Of a DNA stretch of 64,000 bases, positions 55,710 through 64,000 are shown piece by piece. Origin of the DNA: Uranotaenia lowii (Eukaryota; Arthropoda; Insecta; Diptera; Culicidae); assembly GCF_029784155.1 (NCBI RefSeq), contig NC_073693.1, forward strand, positions 285,482,875 through 285,546,874, given 5' to 3'. The notes beneath the pieces were generated by a model. It made no database searches, was not told the origin of the DNA, and saw only the letters and a program-made list of their open reading frames with translations. Position numbers and translations under genes: made by a program. Within the stretch, counting starts at the first letter, position 1. Each line of letters opens with the position of its first letter.

Positions 55710-56801
55710 ATGAGTAGATAAAAACGTTTAAAAATACATTTCAAAAATTTTTGCTGAAAGCTAAAAATCTGACATTGTAGGGGCATAATGAAAATTCCCC
55801 CTGGGGCAGTACAAGTACCATTAATCGGGGCACGATGAGCGTTTGTTTGCGTTTTGTAGAAGAAGCGTTTTGTAGAAGAAACTAGCAGCGAATTCAACTC
55901 GATGAAGCCAACTGAATAGAGCTCCAGTCTGATTTGTTTGTGGAGGGATATTCAGAGGACTCGAGTTCAATTCCTGGTCGAGACGATTTTTTTGTCATTT
56001 TCCATTCGTGATAGATGCATTTTGCACTAAATGATGATTCGTAGATCCATCAAGCAAAGCAATTAAAAATAATGTATGTCTGTTTGTAGAATACAAACAA
56101 TTAACACACACTCATACATTATGATTCTGATGCTTTTTAAGGCGGATGATACCACTAGCCGTATAATGCAAAGATCGTAATAATCGATCATAAATGGTAA
56201 ATGAAAAAAAATTTCCTCTACCAGAATCGAACTCAAGTCTTCTGAATATCTCTGTGACACCATACACATAGGTTAAATCGTCAGATGTAAACTATTCAAG
56301 CTCTTAAATTCAATTGACTTCATTCAGTTGAATCGCTGCTAGATTCTACAGCAGCTAAAGCTCATCGTGCCCCGATCAATAATGCTCTGTTCGCCCAGAA
56401 TCACGAAGGTTAAGGTAAAAACGCCTTTTAATATTGATTTTAATGGAGAATTTTAAATTTAATGCTGGTGAAAATTGAGGAACAATGTTTTCATTATGTT
56501 GCAGTGCGTACATTATAATTCTTAACGATCATATGATGAGATGACCAGATGATTTAACGATCATTAGAGCTTATTTCCCGGTACTCAAAAATTATAATAT
56601 TCTCGTCAGTTGAGAAGCTATTTGGTATTTTTATATATATATTTCTGTAAAGGTGATAAAATGATTTCTTTTTTCCGAAAAATTAATACTTTAGAAACTA
56701 CAAAAATGTTTCTTGTTACAATTTTTGGAGAAAATTCGTATTTCATTAGAATAGAGGAGTGCCCAGTTTGCCTCGAATGCTCGTGATGCCCTTATCTCTC
56801 C
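55710..56801 (+). mobile_element. foldback element with tRNA-like modules, copy 4 (diverged)
   Basis: Same orientation as copy 1. The right end, read inward, begins GGAGAGATAAGGGCATCACG, with TA at 56802-56803. The left TIR is lost and similarity starts at about 55710. Both tRNA-like modules are recognisable but decayed: AGTTCAATTCCTGG at about 55965 on the plus strand, and the complement of AGTTCGATTCTGG at about 56221 on the minus strand. It is the oldest of the four copies by divergence. Confidence 0.7.
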
Positions 56802-56803
56802 TA

Positions 56804-57464
56804 TAATCACAAAAGTGTTTAAGAGAAGAAATGTAATTGACTTTTTTCATTGGTAATTATAAAAATATGTGTGAGAGATTATAGAAGATATAATTGCATT
56901 CTGTTATATCTGTCGGCTTACAACTCCAAAGAAATTTTTAGTTTCAATATATCACAAACATCCTCCTGCACCTACCAAAGGAATAGGAATTTTCAAAAAC
57001 CTATAAAACGGAATTTGAACTTCAATTCAAGATTTTTTTTTGACTTTGATGATAGGAAGTTTCATAAGACTCAAAATAATAATATCAAACCTGTTCAGTT
57101 GTAACGTTTGAATTAAAATGATATTATCTACAAAATTGTAATTTAAAATCTAATTACCACATTTAAAAATTCTTGGAAAATTTAAAACTGTTTTGAATAA
57201 ATTGAATTTAATTAAAAGTACTGTGAAATTTTTGATTTTTTTTTTCGATTTCAGCAAACTTGCTTTTTTGTCCTACTTGGTTTGCTTATTCATAAGTATT
57301 AAGAGTTAAGAGTCCAATAATAAACATATGTATATAAACCCTAATCTCTAGAGTGTCACAATTGGAAGTTTGACGACTTGTTACTTTATTCGGTTGCATA
57401 AAAAAAAACTTCGGGGACTCTCAATGAATTCTTGAAATCTTTATTGCTCCCTAATCAGACCTAG
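56804..57464. other. AT-rich spacer
   Basis: No gene or element recognised. Confidence 0.35.
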
Positions 57465-57732
57465 AGTATCAATTTGACACTCCTCGCTTAAAACCGCTTT
57501 ACCTCTCTTGTTTTTCAATCGATTTCTACAGAATTGATATTTTTGGAAACCTTGTAATGAAACTCTATGTTTCTCAGGCATTATTCACCTACAACTCTTC
57601 AGTTTTCCGTTATTCAAAGTTAAAAAAAATCCGAAAACACATGCTTCGAAAAAAGGACTGTAAATCAGCTACGGATTGCACAAAAAAATTCATATTGTGT
57701 CCATGAAAGTTGAAGCTAGAAGCTATACGTTG
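57465..57732 (-). repeat. dispersed repeat, copy B
   Basis: Inverted, diverged copy of 30838-31135. It directly abuts the pentanucleotide microsatellite. Confidence 0.5.
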
Positions 57733-57905
57733 GTATAGTATAGTATAGTATAGTATAGTATTGTATAGTATAGTATAGTATAGTATAGTATAGTATAGTA
57801 TAGTATAGTATAGTATAGTATAGTATAGTATAGTATAGTATAGTATAGTATAGTATAGTATAGTATAGTATAGTATAGTATAGTATAGTATAGTATAGTA
57901 TAGTA
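57733..57905 (+). repeat. TATAG pentanucleotide microsatellite
   Basis: About 34 near-perfect units of TATAG, with a TATTG variant near 57761. Confidence 0.97.
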
Positions 57906-60489
57906 AAGTTTAGTATTTATAGAAGCTTTTATTTATTTTATCATTTCTTCTTTTTCGGATAAGATTGCTTGAATGAGAAGATGTTTTTACATTATAGATA
58001 TGTGAAGCTTCTGTTCTTTTTCGGATTTATTCCATAAGAGACAAATTAAAGCTGGATTCAGGTAGTTTTATACTTTTCTGCTCAATCTTTATGGTAGATT
58101 ATGAAGTCATGGCCGCCAGATAGTGCTTAGAATTTATGCAGTTTTGTAATACGAATATAGAGGAATCAAATTATTCTTTATTTAATTTTTTTTTTACTTT
58201 CTGAAAAAAGAAATCTCCAGCCACGCAGCTTCAGAAAACACCTAAAGCCGATTCCAACTTCTTGTTTTGTTAAATTTCTTCACCTGTTTTTTCCAAGCCG
58301 CTCCGATTAGGTACAGGGCAGGTTCAAGTGCTTCGATTATCTGAACCTGAACTGGAACCGTTCCTACTAGGCACTTGACTAGGCTTCAACAAAAAACAAG
58401 TACAAGAGCCGAGACAAATAATCGAAAGGCGGCTGTCTACAACTCTCTCCCTCGCTGCGGGTTATCAGTTTGTGAATATCTTGGACAAATAAACAACGAC
58501 ACTGCGTGCCTGGCGGCGTTCATCTGAACTTGCCACTGCAAGTAACGAGTAACTAAGTAAGTAGATGGTACCTAATGTTGGTTCAATTTTCTTAAAACAA
58601 AGTCTAATGATACTCCCTAGCGGGCTACAACAGATGGGTGAATTGCAGTTTGGAGAATGAAAATTATAAGAGAAGAAACGAAAAAAAAAGCAAAATACAA
58701 GTTAAGTGCATGTAAAGTTTCACTTGGCACCGCAACGCAATCAGCTCCACAATCATATTGCCGCCACACTTCTTCTTTGTGGGATGTTTGCCAGCAGAGT
58801 GTATTTAGTGTTGAGTTGAGAGACAAACATCTGCGTTGGCTTCTTCTTCTGGAAACAGGTAGGTAATTCGAAACTAGTGATAACAATCGACAGTTGTCGA
58901 TTGCGTGCAGGGTTTTCGAACCTAATGTTATCAATGTTAGCCTGTGGCCGATGCTCTTTCATTATTTTGCTAGTGCTTAATTAAACTGCCGATGAGCAGC
59001 GGAAAACTTCAAATTATGACCCTTTTTATATCTCTTTAAAAAAATAATTTAAATGTGCCGGCAAATTCAAAATTCAGATTTATAATTTCATATTGGTAGA
59101 CTACAGATTGAATTGTCTCCAAAAACAGAGTGAGTGAGATCACATATCAACATTTTCTGAAAAAAACTGCTCTGATATAAGTACGTTTTTTTGGTCAATT
59201 TATCCATACGTGAATCAATCGTTTTATTTCAATATTTTTCCTCCTGAACTTCTGAATCCAATTAGTTTTGATTTGCTTAAGAGCATGTCGGCTTCACTGT
59301 TAAAGCATTCTATTGGCGATCCCAGCATTTTCCATCATAAATAAGTTATTTCCCTATTAAAATAAACCAAACGAAACGCATTCATTAGCCGTGTATAATT
59401 CTGTAACAAGCCCTGGAAACATCCATTTATATAATCATCAGAATCGTTTCCGCCTTAACTGGAGTTATTCGGAGCCCTTTCAAAACCTTGAGTGAGCTCG
59501 GCTGGATTTGATTGAACTGGGAATGCTCTCGCTTTCCTTTAATTTATTTTGTCAGCAAATTGACCGCCACTCGATTGAAAGGGGATCGTTTACAAACCAC
59601 CGTTCGCACACCACCGTTTGGTGCGAAACGAAATGACCATCTTTGGAGTAATCCGTTTGAAGCCAAGCAGAATGCTGGGGTAGACATAGATGGTTCGAAA
59701 TGACTTCATCAACTGGCACGATGCACGATTTCGGTGGCAGTTAAAGGAAAAGCACAAGCATCTGAAAGATTTGCAGTTTGAGGAATTTACAGAATTCGGT
59801 GCCAATAAAATGCATGGGAAATTGAGTTGGAATGTTTAAAAGGAACTGGTTCGAAGTTAATTGAATAATGATAAAGATATACATATTTCGTGAGAGAAGC
59901 CAAGAATTCGAATAATGGTATACATTTTTTAATCAATTTGATACCACAAGTTTAAAACTAGAAATAATTGGGGAAAATCATGATTTTAAATCCCATGGTA
60001 TACCTTCATTAAGCAGATTGAATTTATTTTTATACAGAACGAAATCAAACTTAAATTTCTAAAGTATCCAACAACAATCTGTACTCAAAATTTGAATTTT
60101 AGAATAAGTTTAGATCCTCATCTCGGCTTATATGTTTTTAATTAAGATCAGATTGCAGAACTAGCTTCTAGAATTATTTTAGAAGAGTCACACGTATAAA
60201 ATTCAAAATGAAATCAGATGTTCCATTAGTTAAAAAAAACTTAGGAAAAAAAATCAATCCAACTGACAAATATGACAAAGATGATCAGCATAAGCATAAA
60301 ACTGCTGCTAGATTTGAATGAAAAATTAAAAATTCATGAATTTTTACAGTTTTCATAACATTTTTTGATTGTTTTCATGGCCAAAAAAATCTCTGTAAAT
60401 TTTGGAAGCAATATGGGAGAGTAAAATTCAAAAGTCATCAGAAATATACTGACACAAAAAAAACATTTTTCTATCAGAGAATATACTTC
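57906..60489. other. apparently unique sequence with GC-richer segments
   Basis: Segments 58230-58560, 58700-58980 and 59450-59800 are GC-richer and not repetitive. Short frames overlap on both strands and none stands out. No transposon ends were found. Introns, UTR or conserved non-coding DNA are all possible. Confidence 0.3.
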
Positions 60490-60490
60490 A

Positions 60491-61430
60491 CTAGTACAAG
60501 CTACTAGACCTAGTACCGGTAGAAATTAGTTTAGCTCCGATTTCAACATGCAACCAGCCAAGTGAAAGAGTTTGACTTGAAGGTGACGACAATTTGTGTC
60601 ACGAGTTTGTTAGTACATGCTACTAGTGTAAGTACCGTTAGAAATTAGTTTACCTCCAATTTCAACTTAAGATCGCTTTAGCGAAAGGGTTTGACTTGTA
60701 GGTGACGAAAATTAGTTTCGCAAGTTCGCTAGTACAAGTCAATAGTGTTTGAACCGGTAGTAATAAGTTTTACTCCGATTTCATCTTGCATCCAGCCAAG
60801 TGAAAGGGTTTAGTACAAGCTACTAGTATTAGTACTGGTAGAAATTAGTTTCAACTTGCAATCATTCAAGTGGAAGGGTTTGACTTGTAGGTGACGAAAA
60901 TTAGTGTCGCGAGTTTGCTAGTACAAGCTACTAGCGTTAGTACTGGTACAAATTAGCTAACTCCGATTTCAACTTGCAACCGGCCAAGCGAAAGGGTTTG
61001 ACTTGTAGGAGACGAAAATTTGTGTCGCAAGTTCGTTAGTACAAGCTACTAGTGTTAGTACAGATAGAAATTATAGTTGATCTCCGATTTCAACTTGCGA
61101 CCCCTCTTGCAAAAGGATTTGTCTTGTAGGTGACGAAAATTATTGTCGCGAGTTCACTAGTTCAAGCTACTAGTGTTAGCATCGGAACAAACTAGTTAAG
61201 CTCCGATTTCAACTTACGATCAGTCATGTGGAAGGGTTTGACTTGCAAATAGGTGACGAAAATTTGTGTCGCGAGTTGGGTGATACAAGCTACTAGTGTT
61301 AGTACCGGTAGAAATTATTTTAGCTCTGATTTTAACATGAGACGCGCCTGTTAAAGGGGTAAAAATTGATGAAAATTCGTGTTAACGGTTACCTGGTACA
61401 AGCTAGTACAAAGTATAACAAGTAGAAACA
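60491..61430 (+). repeat. ~118-bp minisatellite
   Basis: Eight to nine units open with TAGTACAAGCTACTAG, near 60491, 60610, 60729, 60810 (short unit), 60918, 61036, 61157, 61279 and 61393. Each continues with GTTAGTACCGGTAGAAATTA, CTCCGATTTCAACTTGC, GTGAAAGGGTTTGACTTGTA and GTGACGAAAATT, then GTGTCGCGAGTT. No conserved coding frame runs through it. Confidence 0.9.
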
Positions 61431-61880
61431 CAAAATAATTTCTTACAAATGAATTTTTTGTTTGCTCTTATCCGTCTATTGATGAATCAAAGTTTTCTTA
61501 TTATTTTAGATTAAAAATTCAACAACGGTAACTAAATGACAAATAGAAAAATTATTTTAGGAGATCATCGGAATCGCCAGATTCATCTCCATTAATCTCT
61601 TTAAAAATTTCTTTATTTGTTCTCAGATCAGCAGGTCCTGAGTTCGATGTTCTGTTAACCAAGGAGGATAGAAATTTCCAGGTTTTTTCAGTACATTTTA
61701 AACGAACACGAACAAACCGTGAACCTAAATTGTGCCCTCGAAAAGATATTTGATGTTTTATTAATGTTATTCAAAATATATTTTATGATTTTAGCGTCTC
61801 TGACTGCATATTAAAAAGCTGGTTAATCGTAGGATGGCGATGGAAAATAGCAAAAAGCTTCTTTGCAAAGCCAATGAGTA
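61431..61880. other. AT-rich spacer
   Basis: No feature recognised. Confidence 0.35.
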
Positions 61881-62783
61881 AGGGAGAGTGTGGTTACATG
61901 GGCCATGGGAATATGTGGGCCACTTTGAATATCACGGATGGGTGTTGAAATAAAAATCTAAATCCAACTGTCATCGTCGCTGTTCTGCGTAAGAGTTTTA
62001 GTATTTTTAGCATTTTTTTTTATTTAGCTTGCTAAAATAAACTTGCTTTCATAATCAAAAAAACATCTATTGCATCGATGGAAAACCTAAAATTTATACC
62101 AAAAATATGCTTCTATGCTTATGAACTTAGTTTTGTCTAGCTCTTTCACATGGAAAAGGATTTTTTCATGAATTATGAATTAATCACTCAAACGATACTA
62201 ACCTGCTAATCATAGTTAGTAGGGCATCATGGGCCGCATATCTGGGGAATCTTGGGCCAGCTTTGTTTTGGTGTTTTTATACACATTCATAGCTTAAATT
62301 ACATTTTTGCTATCTGTAAGGTTTTCTTATGCCTAATCAAGAGTTATAAAAATACTCTGTCAATTATATTCAATGCTATAGAGACGAACATAAACCCTAT
62401 ATATTGTCAAAAAGTTCGCGAGCCAGGTTTTCGAAACTATTCGATCATACGTAACTCTCTGTTTTATCTCTTCGTCTGAAATTGCTTTAAGATAACAAAA
62501 TGAATTATGAAATTGCAGTTTTGGGTCAACTTATGAACTTTGCATGTAATTTGATCATATTGGATTTGGTGGCCCACAATTCCCGACCACTTTTCAAAAT
62601 CCAAAATATGTTCTTTTTTTTCACAGTCAGAATTCGGGGGAATAAATTTATTAAAAAATGAATAAAATTGCCTTATGATACGGTAGATATGTAGAAATCA
62701 TTACCATTTAACTTTTTCATTTTATCATTCATAATAAACAAGTTATGAAACAAAGAAAAAAAGTGGCCCATAATACCCCACTC
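61881..62783. mobile_element. 903-bp TA-flanked element with GGGCCA motifs
   Basis: TA lies at 61879-61880 and 62784-62785. The left end AGGGAGAGTGTGGTTACATG then GGCCA, and, read inward, the right end GAGTGGGGTATTATGGGCCA, are imperfect inverted repeats. GGGCC or GGCCCA motifs recur at about 61899, 61919, 62230, 62252 and 62570. No protein. Confidence 0.55.
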
Positions 62784-62785
62784 TA

Positions 62786-63747
62786 TGTTTGTTCATAGAA
62801 CCGTGGCAAAAAAATTCTTGAAATTGAATGTGGCAAGCAAAACCTGCCATTTGAAAGCTATTTTTCATTGCATTCAAAATGTTTATTTTAAAATGATTAT
62901 TTCTGATATTGATTTCATTTTAAATCAGTTGAAAATCAGGATGAAACTTAACAATGAAACACTTCGTTTCATTTTCTCATTTTGTTTTAAAAGAAGTTTT
63001 TGCCTTTCCCGAAAAATGATTATGAATTTTCATCTTATCTCAGCTTAATTTATTTTTTCCAACCTTTTTTTTTATGAATTTGAAAATTTTATTTGAATAA
63101 TTTATACCTAACATATGTGCATGCTACGCACGTGCATGTAATATACATGTAAGATTTGAAGATGCTGAATTGTATCTTTGTAGATACGTCATGCAAAATC
63201 ATAAACAAATTTATAAGAAATTACCGGTTACAAAAAATGTCATTTCTCTTCTTTTTCATATAATTTGAAAACTTTATTTAAAAATTATACTTCGAGGACA
63301 GGATGTACTGAGTTTTGCCTGGAAAACAAAAATATGACTCTTCTTAACTCTGAAAACTGAATTTTCTAGAATCTGCAAAAATATTAGATAAACTGTAAAA
63401 TTTTGCTCAAATTTATACGCTTTACTAAAAGAACAAAACTACAAATTGAATGAACAATACAAATAGAATAGAATGAATATTTCCCGAATGGTTGTTTCGA
63501 AATCACATCAGAAGCTTGAAATCCAAAACTAAGGTACCTATACGGAAGTCTATGGAAATACAATTTAAAAGAATAAAATTACAGATCCAAAATGATCGAT
63601 ATTGTAACATTGATAAACTTGAAATTTTTCCACATAATCATCAACTAGTAAGTCTAAAGTTAAGATGTATGAAAATGTAGTTTCAAAATCTTAAAATTAT
63701 TATTTTTTCAAAAGCTCTCATAAAACACATTTCCTGATCAAGGCCAG
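62786..63747. other. AT-rich spacer
   Basis: No gene or repeat recognised; short frames only. Confidence 0.35.
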
Positions 63748-64000
63748 ATTAAGCCCTCGGAGTGCCCGGGCCTTTTTTTTTCTAGGGGGGCCGTACGAAT
63801 ATTTTTTTTAATATGCCAACTTATCGAAAATGAAAATAGCTTGGTTTGTGCATCATCGACAGCAGGATAAATATTTCCCTTATAACAATTAGGAACATTA
63901 AGATTTCAGACTAAGAATCTAAAATTTGAATACAAATCTTCCGAAAGAAGTGAATTAAAATTCTATGAAGATACGTATATAAGAGTTCAAGAGTATTATT
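63748..64000 (+). mobile_element. GGATTAAG-ended element, copy C, cut by window edge
   Basis: Begins AAGGCCAGATTAAGCCCTC followed by GGCCTTTTTTTTTC and GGGGGGCCG, matching the terminal pattern of copies A and B. The rest lies beyond the window. Confidence 0.45.

Noticed and set aside
60491..61430. CRISPR array
   Set aside because: The whole ~118-bp unit repeats with gradual divergence; there are no short conserved repeats separated by unique spacers, and the DNA is eukaryotic.

Overview
The window is AT-rich eukaryotic DNA from a repeat-packed intergenic or large-intron region. The organism is most likely a dipteran, probably a mosquito-type genome. I infer this from degenerate DD37-type mariner/Tc1 transposases, many TA-flanked non-autonomous elements, piggyBac- and hAT-type MITEs and several tRNA-derived SINE families. 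No single element is diagnostic of a species. I see no bacterial-style genes, rRNA, CRISPR array or intact long coding region.

Layout. 0-5 kb: a ~95-bp tandem repeat (351-600) and a dead DD37E-type transposon with a second inverted-repeat element nested in it (2617-4845). 5-9 kb: a SINE-like head, a degenerate tandem family marked by a CAAATTTGG core (6360-7390), and copy 1 of a foldback element carrying tRNA-like modules (7821-8920). 9-10.8 kb: apparently unique sequence. 10.86-15.99 kb: more than 5 kb of strand-asymmetric tandem repeat, first an 11-bp unit (GAATCAGAAAT), then a 10-bp unit (GAATGAAAAT). 16-24.8 kb: mostly unclassified AT-rich DNA with a retroposed-looking 144-bp hairpin (19853-19996) and a 233-bp MITE. 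24.8-26.1 kb: the most complete copy of the foldback element. 26.1-27.1 kb: a GC-richer island with weak coding-like frames. 27.4-35.5 kb: SINEs, TIR elements and a 3.56-kb TA-flanked element (31975-35533) filled with smaller repeats. 35.8-37.1 kb: a structurally complete mariner copy with a dead transposase. 37-48 kb: two copies of a GGATTAAG-ended element, a SINE split by a TTAA-flanked MITE, foldback copy 3, and a hAT-like MITE nested inside a larger hAT-like element, both with intact 8-bp target duplications. 49.6-50.65 kb: the best candidate for host-gene exons (minus strand), still weak. 51.5-57 kb: an inverted set of the CAAATTTGG family, two more TA-flanked elements (one containing a TTAA MITE) and foldback copy 4. 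57.7-64 kb: a TATAG microsatellite, a ~118-bp minisatellite, another TA-flanked element, and the start of a third GGATTAAG element at the right edge.

Function. Nothing here works as a pathway. The window is best read as a record of repeated, nested transposon insertion. The items most worth following up are the foldback element with two convergent tRNA-like, T10-terminated modules, the phased A-tract arrays, the direct-repeat-flanked hairpin, and the possible exons at 49.6-50.65 and 26.1-27.1 kb. Identifications rest on reading the sequence by eye; no alignment or database search was possible.
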